From: an uncultured archaeon
GTDB taxonomy: Archaea > Halobacteriota > Methanosarcinia > Methanosarcinales > Methanoperedenaceae
Reading direction: 5' to 3'
DNA: 41,030 nucleotides
NCBI GenBank assembly: GCA_902386135.1
Contig: CABMIB010000026.1
Span: forward strand, 1-41,030
Part shown: in pieces, positions 1 through 7,221 of the stretch
How positions within the stretch are numbered: position 1 is the stretch's first letter
How the letters are laid out: every line of letters begins with the position of its first letter
Notes under the pieces: model-generated
What the model was told of the DNA's origin: nothing
Database searches by the model: none
What the model saw: only the letters and a program-made list of their open reading frames with translations
Made by a program: the position numbers and the translations under genes

Positions 1-1
1 G

Positions 2-121
2 GCTAAGAAATGGCTGGCAATAAGGTACTGGGAAAATAAGAGTGGATTAAAGAAACAACTGATTACGGCATTTGAGGAGGGTATCACTATGGTTCCAATT
101 TATGATTATTTGAGAACTTGA
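2..121 (+). CDS. C-terminal end of an unidentified protein (truncated by window edge)
   Basis: An open frame enters from the left edge and ends at TGA 119-121, giving 39 residues that begin AKKWLAIRYW and end VPIYDYLRT. The composition (mixed Lys/Glu with Trp/Tyr) looks like real protein. The TGA overlaps the TTG start of the next gene (TTGA), which suggests translational coupling. An ATG at 89, preceded by GAGGAGGG at 75-82, lies in the same frame and would give only a 10-residue peptide. I do not recognise the family from this fragment. The alternative is that this frame and the next are one gene broken by a frameshift near 110-120. Confidence 0.5.
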   Translation, partial: AKKWLAIRYWENKSGLKKQLITAFEEGITMVPIYDYLRT

Positions 122-792
122 CTATAGTTGACTTGAGAAATTCTACGATAATCACAAGAAGGATAAGTTGGGATAAAAGACTTCCTAAACATTTTGAATT
201 CATGATGAAATTACACGAAGAAGTTTACGAGACTCTCTATAATAACTGTGACCCAAATAAGTTCGCTTTCAATGATACAGGAGATGGCTATCTATGCGTT
301 TTTTGGGATGAATATCATGCCTTGACGTGCTTAGATATGGCTATACGAATCCGAGAATTCCTAGAGTCAAATCTGCCTGAACACAATAAAACACTTAAAC
401 TATCAAAAGGAGGGCTGCTCCCAGAGTTTAATTACGGGTTCGGTTTACATAGCGGTGCTAGTACGGTTTACAAGTGCACATATACTAAAGATTCTAAAGA
501 CCCTAAATCAATACAGAAGGATTTTATTTTTGGTATTGTTGCAAATACTGTGGCACGTTTAGAATCATTCACCAAGAATTATATTTCATATAACTTTTTA
601 ATTACTGCAAATTATAAAAAAAACTATTTGAACCAAGCAACAGATGAAAATCTAAAAAATTTATTTAAAAAAGAAAGCCCTTGTTATCGAAAACTGGGAA
701 AAGTTGATATAAAAGATGGCAAAAAAACGGGGCATTATATTTTTGCCTTGAACCCAGAATTTATTTCTAAATTTAAGGAATACTACGTATAA
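118..792 (+). CDS. Class III nucleotidyl cyclase-like protein
   Basis: 224 residues with the core landmarks of a class III adenylate/guanylate cyclase catalytic domain. A first metal-binding Asp (D5) lies in VDLRNST, a second (D56) in the TGDGYLCVF hairpin, FGLHSG follows in the middle, and ANTVARLE (about 142-149) matches the VNxAARLE motif with the Asn and Arg that stabilise the transition state. The base-selecting position, usually Lys (ATP) or Glu (GTP) three residues before GD, appears to be Asn52, so the substrate is uncertain. No transmembrane or sensor domain is fused, so it should be soluble. The TTG start leaves only four residues before D5, shorter than usual, so a start inside the upstream frame via frameshifting, or a broken gene, is possible. 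The domain call is fairly firm; product and role are inference. Confidence 0.68.
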   Translation: MTIVDLRNSTIITRRISWDKRLPKHFEFMMKLHEEVYETLYNNCDPNKFAFNDTGDGYLCVFWDEYHALTCLDMAIRIREFLESNLPEHNKTLKLSKGGLLPEFNYGFGLHSGASTVYKCTYTKDSKDPKSIQKDFIFGIVANTVARLESFTKNYISYNFLITANYKKNYLNQATDENLKNLFKKESPCYRKLGKVDIKDGKKTGHYIFALNPEFISKFKEYYV

Positions 793-923
793 TTTTTTGT
801 TTTACGCATTTCAAATACGGGATTACAGTAAATTGTGTTTACTCTTATCTAACCTATTGTTTCAAGAAAATAAAAATATTAACTTCACCACATTGTAAAT
901 ATTTGTTTTTAATAAAAGTGCAT

Positions 924-1166
924 TCAAAATCGAATATAACCACCATCACATCGTGGGTTTCTACATCGCAATGTCACAAACCCGCCCATACCATCTGGAT
1001 ATTCACTTTTACAACTTCCGTGACAGGTAGGACATATGATATACGTTACAACATGCCCCCCACAAGATTCATGTAAAAAAATGCGTTCTTGCGTTACATA
1101 TCTATCATGTTTTGTATATATTTCCCCTCCACACCGTGCACATCTTTCAACAGCATAATGATACAT
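924..1166 (-). CDS. Small cysteine-rich zinc-finger protein
   Basis: 80 residues with several metal-binding pairs: CARCGG near the N-terminus, HESCGG in the middle, CPTCHGSC, and CRNPRCDGG near the C-terminus. The last two resemble the CxxCxGxG-type knuckles of DnaJ-like zinc domains, but no J-domain is present. There is no signal peptide or membrane segment. It stands alone in AT-rich DNA between the cyclase-like gene and a toxin-antitoxin pair. The Cys pairs support a small structural zinc protein; a nucleic-acid or protein-binding role is inference. I cannot name a family. Confidence 0.6.
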   Translation of the reverse strand: MYHYAVERCARCGGEIYTKHDRYVTQERIFLHESCGGHVVTYIICPTCHGSCKSEYPDGMGGFVTLRCRNPRCDGGYIRF

Positions 1167-1313
1167 AATAACACCAAATTTAGTATCGTTATTCTTATAC
1201 TTAAATTCTTTCTATATGTAAATTTGGGATAAAATTATTTTGTGATCCGATATGCAAAAATCCATCTCCTGATATCAACGGTCAATTATTGTATATGTGC
1301 CGAGACGAGAGCG

Positions 1314-1417
1314 CCCCACTTCCGGGCGCGCCGCCGAAGGTTCGGCAAAGCCGAATCCCTGCGGGGACGGCGCGCCTCGAAGCGTGGGGAGGCTGGGCGA
1401 CCCTTCGAACTGCGAAG
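1314..1417. repeat. GC-rich nested palindrome in AT-rich DNA
   Basis: A GC-rich island inside AT-rich intergenic DNA. The outer arms CCCCAC (1314-1319) and GTGGGG (1384-1389) enclose 9-bp arms GGCGCGCCG (1325-1333) and CGGCGCGCC (1368-1376), which enclose a small hairpin TTCGGC-AAA-GCCGAA (1341-1355). A further short hairpin CTTCG/CGAAG follows at 1403-1417. The composition differs sharply from the flanks, which suggests a mobile or repeated palindromic element or a structured RNA. The open frame through it is low-complexity Arg-rich and not a credible gene. Confidence 0.6.
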
Positions 1418-1495
1418 CGTCGCGGATTTCTGTTCATTATGGTTTGAAGTTATCCACGTAAAAAGATTACCTGTGATTTATTTCGATAACATATA

Positions 1496-1756
1496 TCAAA
1501 TCAAAAATATCTCCGTTACCCATACGGTATTCCCCTCAACCGCATAAACGGCTCTGTAATCCCCTATCCTCAACCTGTATAAACTCTCTCTTCCTTTTGT
1601 GCCCTCTAATTTTTTAATATCAGCTTTTGGTCTATTCCTGAAAGGATCATTTTCCAGGTTCCTTAAGGCCAATTTTATCCTGTCTATTGTATCTGAATCT
1701 AATTCCCTCAGGAACTTGACAGCATCCGGATGAACCCTGATGTTATAACCCATCAA
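1496..1756 (-). CDS. RelE/ParE-family toxin
   Basis: 86 residues, typical of the RelE/ParE fold: an N-terminal YNIRVHPDAVKFLREL helix, a second helix DRIKLALRNLENDPF, then the hallmark C-terminal strands with KKLEGTKGRESLYRLRIGDYR and YAVEGNTVWV. Relatives of this type cleave mRNA on the ribosome or inhibit gyrase; which applies here cannot be read from sequence. The basic residues in the LYRLRIGDYR segment are in place, so it looks intact. Its start overlaps the stop of the upstream antitoxin gene by 4 bp, the usual arrangement for co-translated toxin-antitoxin pairs. Confidence 0.88.
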   Translation of the reverse strand: MMGYNIRVHPDAVKFLRELDSDTIDRIKLALRNLENDPFRNRPKADIKKLEGTKGRESLYRLRIGDYRAVYAVEGNTVWVTEIFLI

Positions 1757-1944
1757 ATTTCATCCAGGGAGACAAATTTATCTTTCTCTTGAAGGCGTCT
1801 GTACTGCCGCTCCATGAAATCTTCAATATCTACCTGCTTCATTATGCGGCGCAGGATGTTATCATAGGTTTCACCCTTTGAGCCGTATGATTTTAACATA
1901 TCTCTGACTTCTTTTGTCACCGGGATGGTAGTTATCTCGCTCAT
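1753..1944 (-). CDS. Antitoxin partner of the RelE-type toxin
   Basis: 63 residues. The N-terminal segment ITTIPVTKEVRDMLKSYG is followed by GETYDNILRRIMKQ, a short ribbon-helix-helix-like pattern common in archaeal VapB/RelB-like antitoxins. The C-terminal half is charged and probably wraps the toxin. It lies directly upstream of the toxin and overlaps it by 4 bp. A palindrome just upstream of its start (1954-1981) is a likely autoregulatory operator. The partner assignment rests mostly on position and size. Confidence 0.8.
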   Translation of the reverse strand: MSEITTIPVTKEVRDMLKSYGSKGETYDNILRRIMKQVDIEDFMERQYRRLQEKDKFVSLDEI

Positions 1945-1953
1945 ATATAATCA

Positions 1954-1981
1954 ACTTATAATAGTTATTAAAACTATAAGT
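1954..1981. promoter_or_regulatory. Candidate autoregulatory operator of the toxin-antitoxin pair
   Basis: The imperfect inverted repeat ACTTATA (1954-1960) / TATAAGT (1975-1981), with AGTT/AACT inside it, begins 9 bp upstream of the antitoxin ATG. The sequence is AT-rich and could contain the TATA box itself. Antitoxins of this size commonly bind such palindromes, so repression of the operon by the toxin-antitoxin complex is a reasonable inference. Confidence 0.45.
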
Positions 1982-2153
1982 ATTTATAAGCTTTTAAATG
2001 CCCCGATGGCATCCGGGATTAACGATACTCCTATAGCATCATAAAGCCGTTGGAAAATATCGTCAAGATTTGGTAGTCTCCATCTACAGACATTGTTTTT
2101 TGCTATTATAATATAGTATGTATTATAAATATAACTTAAAATAATAAAACCGA

Positions 2154-2234
2154 GAGTTCGTTTTGAGTTCGTTGAGTTCGTTGTTAAATCTTTATGTATA
2201 TAAACAACGAACTGAGACGAACTCCAACGAACTT
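2154..2234. repeat. Inverted array of GAGTTCGTT / AACGAACTC units
   Basis: Three direct units of GAGTTCGTT (2154-2162, 2165-2173, 2174-2182) face three inverted units of ACGAACT (about 2206-2234) across an AT-rich loop. The inner arms pair perfectly over about 11 bp (AGTTCGTTGTT with AACAACGAACT). A similar array is at 17471-17546, and a single inverted pair is at 12731-12751. No credible gene is seen in 1982-2267; the open frame there reads through the repeat and lacks protein-like composition. Confidence 0.7.
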
Positions 2235-2267
2235 TTGTTGTAGAGTACGTTATTTTCATAATCTACC

Positions 2268-2648
2268 CTAAATTAAATTTGGTATTCTTTCAACATCAAC
2301 TGTGTTTCTATCTCTGCTAAAATTGACCAGAACTCCGAGTTTTATCCCTGTAGCTTTTAGATAATTCAAAAGTTGTGCCTTGTGTATGCTTGTTATTTCA
2401 TTTACAGTTTTCATTTCTATAATTATCTTATTGACAATACACAAATCGGCGATGTAATCACCTACTATTTTATTCTTGTAGATAACCTTAATCGGATACT
2501 GTTGCTTGATTTCAAAACCTCGTTCCTCAAGTTCTATTTTCAATGCATTTTCATAAACCTTTTCAAGAAATCCCGGACCAAGTACATTCTTTATTTCAAT
2601 GCACGCTGACTTTATTTCATAAAATTCTTGTTTATATATTAATTCCAT
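2268..2648 (-). CDS. GxxExxY family protein (PD-(D/E)XK-like fold)
   Basis: 126 residues when started at the ATG at 2648, preceded by GAGGG; an upstream ATG would add 50 residues that do not resemble the family. The diagnostic motif GPGFLEKVYENAL is near residue 30, followed by Leu/Glu-rich helices. The later segment contains VGDYIADLCIVNKIIIEMK, which carries the acidic and Lys residues of a PDDEXK-like core, and ends with LLNYLKATGIKLGVLVNF. Function is not established for this family; a nuclease-like fold is known by similarity only. It is isolated, with no partner on the same strand. Confidence 0.85.
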   Translation of the reverse strand: MELIYKQEFYEIKSACIEIKNVLGPGFLEKVYENALKIELEERGFEIKQQYPIKVIYKNKIVGDYIADLCIVNKIIIEMKTVNEITSIHKAQLLNYLKATGIKLGVLVNFSRDRNTVDVERIPNLI

Positions 2649-2776
2649 CATATCCCTCTGCAACATTGTTAAGATAATCTGCTGTACAAGCTGCCACGAC
2701 AGATATCCTTCTGAATGTAAATCCCAGTGCCAAGCAGTGTGAAAATATTCGATACATTTAATAATATTATTAGGAG

Positions 2777-4210
2777 TTGGACTTTCATACCAATCCAACA
2801 GTTTATTGTCGCCATAGCGATACTCATCGGGATATATACGAACTCATAAATATTTGTCGGATACTTAAAGTATATCACAGAGCAAGAAAGAGATGTAACG
2901 TGTACGCAGAAATCATCAGGCACAGGATTCAATCATTGCTTGAGCAAGATAAATTCGCTTTACTTCTGAGCCTGATGATACAGATCCCCCTCGCCTTTTT
3001 CCTGGGTCACTTCTATGACATAAGAATATCAATGGGGACAGGATATCTTGTTGCCCATGGGTTGAATCCCTATGAACAGCACTACCTTGGTGGCATTTTC
3101 AATCACGAGATATTCCAGGGAATAACTCCAGGCATAGGGTATCCTCCTCCGTGGGCATTAATCCTTGGGCTCATCTATCTGCTTTCCTATAAAATCGTCC
3201 CTGACCTGTTCCTGTATAACTTCGCAATCAAGCTCCCTATAATAGCGGGAAACATATTCCTTGCCTATGCTGTAAGAAATATGCTGCTGCACGATCTGAA
3301 GATCGATCGAATAAAAGCCGCAAGTGCGTGGCTTCTTATTCTGTTTAATCCATTTATTCTGATCACGTCCTCTGCCTGGGGCCAGATCGACGGGATTGTT
3401 GCTTTCCTTGTGATATTATCATTTCATTACCTGCATCGCAAAATGACCGGCAGGTCTGCTGTCCTGCTTGCGCTTGCTATTTCCCTGAAACCTGTTGCTC
3501 TGCCGCTGCTTCCCCTTCCGATCATATACACGGCCCGTGGTTCGATGAAAAGTTGCGCAAAATATCTCATAATCTCTCTGGCATCGATTCTTGTTCTAAC
3601 AGTAGTGCCGTTCTACCTGTTAGACTGGAATCCTGGGATTATATTGAGAAATTGGGATGCTCACGAAACGGTTGCAGGAGGTTTATCCATCTTTGGTTTC
3701 ATGGAAACCCTGCACGGCGCATACCATATCCCTGATTCCCTGTACTTGCTCGGGTTTGTATGGATACCTGCTATAGCATTAGGCTACATCTTCCTGCATC
3801 CGCGGTTCAATTCGCCAGAGGAAATGATACGGAGCGCTTGCAGCATAATCCTGATATTCCTGCTCACTCGCGCCTGGGTTTCAGAGCCCAATCTTGACCT
3901 GCTCATACCATTCCTGGTAATGGTGATGACATTGAATAATATATCATGGCGGGTCTATACTTTAGCCTGGTCTGTACCTCTTGTTTTTGCATTCTTAAAT
4001 ACATCGATCCCGCAGCTCTTTGCACTGATATATCCACAGGTTATTGGAGACCTATCGGGTATTGACCTAAAGATACGTGGCGCAAGGCTGATGGCAGGTT
4101 ATCTTACAAATCTGGTGTGGCAGGTCACGGGCTGGTATATCGTTATCAGGTTGAACCGGCACTTATCGAGGAGCAGGTTCAATAGGATCACCTCACATAG
4201 TGAAAGTTGA
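2777..4210 (+). CDS. GT-C / GT87-like (DUF2029) polytopic glycosyltransferase
   Basis: Up to 477 residues with about ten hydrophobic segments. Family-like motifs are GYPPPWALILGL after the first large loop, FNPFILITSSAWGQIDG (WGQxDG is typical of DUF2029-type mannosyltransferases), and LAISLKPVALPLLPL. Such enzymes transfer mannose or a similar sugar from a polyprenyl phosphate donor on the outer face of the membrane. The first 41 residues look unlike protein and overlap the opposite-strand gene; a GTG at 2900 after a purine-rich stretch is the likelier start and leaves a short cytoplasmic tail before the first membrane helix. Donor and acceptor are unknown. Confidence 0.8.
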   Translation: MDFHTNPTVYCRHSDTHRDIYELINICRILKVYHRARKRCNVYAEIIRHRIQSLLEQDKFALLLSLMIQIPLAFFLGHFYDIRISMGTGYLVAHGLNPYEQHYLGGIFNHEIFQGITPGIGYPPPWALILGLIYLLSYKIVPDLFLYNFAIKLPIIAGNIFLAYAVRNMLLHDLKIDRIKAASAWLLILFNPFILITSSAWGQIDGIVAFLVILSFHYLHRKMTGRSAVLLALAISLKPVALPLLPLPIIYTARGSMKSCAKYLIISLASILVLTVVPFYLLDWNPGIILRNWDAHETVAGGLSIFGFMETLHGAYHIPDSLYLLGFVWIPAIALGYIFLHPRFNSPEEMIRSACSIILIFLLTRAWVSEPNLDLLIPFLVMVMTLNNISWRVYTLAWSVPLVFAFLNTSIPQLFALIYPQVIGDLSGIDLKIRGARLMAGYLTNLVWQVTGWYIVIRLNRHLSRSRFNRITSHSES

Positions 4211-4380
4211 TTGTCGCATTAATAGTTTTACTGTGTAGTCCCGAAATCTTTGACCTTCTCTCTCTCAAACACCCGCCCGGTACTGTCAAGTCTTTGTCAG
4301 CTATAAGGATATCACTTCTCGCAAGAAGGCAATCACTAACGATATGATGATTTATATAATATTAACAAACGCAGACTTGA

Positions 4381-4515
4381 CAGAACCCTTTCGACTCAGG
4401 GCCTATAAGTAGCGGGCAAACGTTTAGCTACACATTTAATAATGCCGGTACTTTTGAATATTCCTGTACTATCCACCCGAGTATTCCGCACGGAACAGTA
4501 ATTGTGACCGGGTAA
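4381..4515 (+). pseudogene. C-terminal remnant of a plastocyanin/halocyanin-like cupredoxin
   Basis: After a TGA at 4378-4380 an open frame of 44 codons ends at TAA 4513-4515. It contains FDSGPISSGQTFSYTF, then GTFEYSCTIHP, then HGTVIVTG, the last third of a blue-copper domain. The Cys and His of the type 1 copper site (CTIHP) are kept; the Met ligand position of HPxM is replaced (HPSIPHG). The N-terminal two thirds and a signal peptide are missing, and no start codon lies in frame. It reads as a decayed gene or a deletion scar. The family call is firm for the motif; coding status is probably null. Confidence 0.75.
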
Positions 4516-4575
4516 CGGTCTCAATTACTTTTTCAGGTGAAATAGTAATCTAACAGGGGAATTGATTACTTTCAC

Positions 4576-4607
4576 CCCGCTTGGAGCGCCCATATATACC
4601 GAGCGGG
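4576..4607. other. Hairpin before a short ORF
   Basis: CCCGCTTGG (4576-4584) can pair with CCGAGCGGG (4599-4607) except for one mismatch, around a loop that contains ATATATA. It is followed by TTATTTTTGG. It may end transcription from the upstream side or fold in the leader of the 44-codon ORF that starts at 4632. Confidence 0.3.
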
Positions 4608-4631
4608 TTATTTTTGGTTGAGGTGACTAAT

Positions 4632-4766
4632 ATGGATTTATTCTGGAGCGGTCTTGTAAACCGTGCTTCTGAGCACACATGGAATGGAAGAAGAAGCCAG
4701 TTCAGCAAGGTATTTGAAATTGCTGCACAGGACATAGTAATAGAGAAGCAGGAAGAGAGTGTATAG
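4632..4766 (+). CDS. Small hypothetical protein (44 aa)
   Basis: ATG at 4632 follows AGGTGA with 5 bases between, an excellent archaeal ribosome-binding site. The product begins MDLFWSGLVNRASEHTWNGR and ends with an acidic, amphipathic-looking tail. No signal peptide, membrane span or Cys pairs are present. An in-frame upstream extension to 4581 runs through a hairpin and is unlikely. I do not recognise a family. The RBS and the low-bias composition are the only support for translation. Confidence 0.45.
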   Translation: MDLFWSGLVNRASEHTWNGRRSQFSKVFEIAAQDIVIEKQEESV

Positions 4767-5017
4767 ATAATATTTTATGCTTAAGGGATGTCCTGGGACA
4801 TCCTTCACTCCTTACCCCTGCGAAAATGTGCTGAGCTACATATCGAAGTTGGGGGAGCCTGATATGTCGGCTGGCGCTTCATTCAGGAAAGATCATTAAA
4901 TTTTTTAAGCCGGATTTTTCCACGATAATAATCATAACTACCATTATTATTCAGATGGACAAATATTTATGTTCTATGATTGTAAGTACGGCAAACAATC
5001 AGTCCGGGAGCCAGGCT

Positions 5018-5875
5018 ATGGACAATAGAATATTAATCCCAACGATGATAATAACATTAATATTGTTCTCTTCTGCAGGTCCTTTTGCAGCTCTTCTTAA
5101 TAATCCTCTACAGAAGCTCTTCGGTGATTACTCTTTGAATTGGGCAGGTTATTATGTGAGCGGTTCCAGCTATAATTATGCTAACGCTACCTGGATAGTA
5201 CCTGCAGTTTTGAATGGGACTGGTGGTTATTCCTCCGCCTGGGTTGGCATTGGTGGTATTAATGGAAGCGGTAATCTGATCCAGGCTGGAACCGAGCAGG
5301 AATGCTTATCAGATATAACTACAGGAGATGAGGGAAAAGTTCACGGTCAGGTCCTGGTTGATATGCCTTCATCAGGCGGGAATAAAGGTGGCTCAGGCTC
5401 TTTTTCCGGTTGTACACCTGTCTATTATGCCTGGTGGGAAACATATCCTGCGAACAAAGAACAAAAGATCGATACGATCGCCGTGTCACCGGGGGACACG
5501 ATATCTGCATTTATCCAGCAAATATCGCCAGGGGTCTGGATAATAAATATAACCGATATTACAAAGGGACAATCATTCCAGACCACTGAAAACTTTTATC
5601 CGGATCAAACCACTGCAGAAGCAATAATAGAGAGACCATTACTGTGTCTTGAGACGTGCCAGTTAACAGACCTGGCTGACTTTGGAAGTATTAGGTTTTC
5701 AGGTGCATTTGCAGTGAGTACAAAGGGAGATTATTTTGACCTGCTTCCGGATAATACACCGATAAAGATGGTTGATAACAACTCCAAAATAATGGCTTCC
5801 CCTACTACTATAGTCAATCAGGGTACATTCGATGTAAACGGGGTGGGTAAAATCAATTCCATAATTTATGTTTAA
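5018..5875 (+). CDS. Secreted G1-family (eqolisin-like) glutamic peptidase
   Basis: 285 residues from the ATG at 5018, which sits after GGGAG and directly opens a signal peptide (MDNRILIPTMIITLILFSSA). A start at 4955 would add 21 residues. The mature part has the eqolisin order: NWAGYYV near the start, ATWIVPAV, SAWVGIGG, then IQAGTEQE with the catalytic Gln (Q89), YYAWWETYP, VSPGDTISAFI, and AEAIIERP with the catalytic Glu (E205). Fungal members are acid-active beta-sandwich endopeptidases; archaeal relatives are less studied. It should act outside the cell. It lies alone in an accessory region. Fold and catalytic residues are clear by motif; the substrate is unknown. Confidence 0.85.
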   Translation: MDNRILIPTMIITLILFSSAGPFAALLNNPLQKLFGDYSLNWAGYYVSGSSYNYANATWIVPAVLNGTGGYSSAWVGIGGINGSGNLIQAGTEQECLSDITTGDEGKVHGQVLVDMPSSGGNKGGSGSFSGCTPVYYAWWETYPANKEQKIDTIAVSPGDTISAFIQQISPGVWIINITDITKGQSFQTTENFYPDQTTAEAIIERPLLCLETCQLTDLADFGSIRFSGAFAVSTKGDYFDLLPDNTPIKMVDNNSKIMASPTTIVNQGTFDVNGVGKINSIIYV

Positions 5876-5877
5876 CA

Positions 5878-6033
5878 CTATGCCCGGGAGCGATCTTCCT
5901 GCTCCAGCTCTACCCCGATTAACATATATTCTCCACATATACAAACAGGCTCACCATGTTTCTTAACCAGTTCGATGTTATGTTCTACTTTAAACCTGCA
6001 TTTCGGGCATTGCCATATTATTCTGGTGCGCAT
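5878..6033 (-). CDS. Small zinc-ribbon protein (51 aa)
   Basis: The ATG is at 6033-6031 on the minus strand and the stop is at 5878. The protein starts MRTRIIWQCPKCRF and has CPKC at residues 9-12 and CICG at 31-34, the two knuckles of a zinc ribbon, followed by an acidic tail. A purine-rich GGGGGAT lies about 7 bases upstream of the start. It converges on the G1 peptidase gene with a 2-bp gap. The two Cys pairs at ribbon spacing make it a credible gene despite its size; a role in nucleic acid or protein binding is a guess. Confidence 0.68.
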   Translation of the reverse strand: MRTRIIWQCPKCRFKVEHNIELVKKHGEPVCICGEYMLIGVELEQEDRSRA

Positions 6034-6185
6034 ATTGCATTATCCCCCGGTTTTGTAATTCGTATATGATTAATCTTGAGAGTTTAAAGGATATAAAAGG
6101 TTACTGCATAGAGAATTTTATCAGGACTTTTCCACGATACCTTTTTATGAGATTATGTCATTTGATTCCAAAGGTGTACTGAAGG

Positions 6186-6728
6186 ATGCGACAAAAACGT
6201 TTAAAATCGTTAGCAGTTGTTCTGTTATTATTTATTGCCATTGGCTGCATTGAAAAGAGTGGGAATCCGGTTGTAGCAGAGACTACTCCAAAAGTTACGG
6301 ATATTCAGCCTGTATCAACTGCCGATCAACTACCTTCTGCCTGTACAAACCCGGAGCCTTTAAAACATGTTTACAATCCCAAAAGGCTTGCCGTTCTTGA
6401 CCCGTGTAAAACAGTTTCTGGTACTGTTGTAAAAATAATCAGGGAGAATGACGGGGATACTCATATCAGACTGAAAGTTGACCCCCAGTACGCAGATACC
6501 ATTAACCAGGTCAATGTTGATAAGCAGGGCGGCAATCTGGTTGTGGAGATCGTCTGTGCCTTTGAAATTACCCAGGCGGATGCAATAAACGCATGCAGCG
6601 GATATGAAAATAAAATACCATTGCCAGAGGTAAACGAACACGTTGTTATCACGGGACAATTCGTTTCAGATACCGAACACGGGGGATGGAACGAGATACA
6701 TCCGGTGTATGGGATTAGCGTAAAATAA
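6186..6728 (+). CDS. Predicted lipoprotein with an OB-fold-like C-terminal domain
   Basis: 180 residues. The N-terminus MRQKRLKSLAVVLLLFIAIGC has a basic start, a hydrophobic core and a lipobox-like IGC, so Cys21 is the likely lipid attachment point. A Thr/Pro/Val-rich linker runs to about residue 60. The rest contains NPKRLAVLDPCKTVSGTVV, DGDTHIRLKVDP, VITGQFV and GWNEIHPVYGI, a pattern seen in small secreted OB-fold-like domains of unknown role. It should sit on the outer membrane face. No operon partner is adjacent. The lipoprotein call is strong; the function is unknown. Confidence 0.72.
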   Translation: MRQKRLKSLAVVLLLFIAIGCIEKSGNPVVAETTPKVTDIQPVSTADQLPSACTNPEPLKHVYNPKRLAVLDPCKTVSGTVVKIIRENDGDTHIRLKVDPQYADTINQVNVDKQGGNLVVEIVCAFEITQADAINACSGYENKIPLPEVNEHVVITGQFVSDTEHGGWNEIHPVYGISVK

Positions 6729-6799
6729 TAAGAGGATAACATCAATACTTTCATGTCGCTTAAGAAAAGTTATTTTATTATAAGAACTATATCTGGCGT

Positions 6800-7207
6800 A
6801 TGAAAACCGTTTATCTTGCAGCACCACTTTTTTCGGGGGCTGAGCTTGATTTTAACCGCATGCTCAGGGATGAGATAAAGAAAGCAGGCTTCGATGTTTT
6901 CCTGCCGCAGGAGGACTCAAATAACATAAAGGATGAGAAAAACAGGCAGAAAATTATCTTTGATAAAAACCTGGCCGCGATCGATAAAGCGGATATACTC
7001 GTTGCTGTAGTTGATGGGGCTGATGTTGATTCCGGCACCTCGTGGGAAATCGGGTACGTCTACGCGCTCGGTAAGCCGGTACTTGGGCTGAGGACTGATT
7101 TTCGCACTCTGGGCATTGAAGGTACTGTAAATCTTATGATTGAGCGATCGGTCATTCTCTGTTCAGGCGTTCCGGAGTTATTAGCTCGTTTAAAGAACTT
7201 CAAGTAA
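6800..7207 (+). CDS. Nucleoside 2-deoxyribosyltransferase family protein
   Basis: 135 residues matching the family from end to end: VYLAAPLFSGAELDFNRML at the N-terminus, FDVFLPQED, DKADILVAVVDGADVDSGTSWEIGYVYALGKPVLGLRTDFR. The Glu in SGTSWEIGY is the catalytic nucleophile in characterised enzymes, which exchange or hydrolyse the base of deoxynucleosides or nucleotides. It could therefore work in nucleotide salvage or clean-up; whether it acts on nucleosides or on monophosphates cannot be read here. It is monocistronic and faces a convergent AbrB-like gene 14 bp away. Confidence 0.88.
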   Translation: MKTVYLAAPLFSGAELDFNRMLRDEIKKAGFDVFLPQEDSNNIKDEKNRQKIIFDKNLAAIDKADILVAVVDGADVDSGTSWEIGYVYALGKPVLGLRTDFRTLGIEGTVNLMIERSVILCSGVPELLARLKNFK

Positions 7208-7221
7208 ACTATAAAAAAGTA

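Noticed and set aside
1242-1547. Open frame through the GC-rich island
   Set aside because: It is Arg/Ala-rich because of the hairpin, has no ribosome-binding site and runs into the toxin gene on the other strand.
1984-2259. Minus-strand open frame of about 90 codons
   Set aside because: It reads through the ACGAACT array and shows no protein family pattern.
4240-4370. Minus-strand fragment reading DCLLARSDILIADKDLTVPG
   Set aside because: It looks faintly like a PIN-type end or other remnant, but has no start, no downstream motif and is too short to name.
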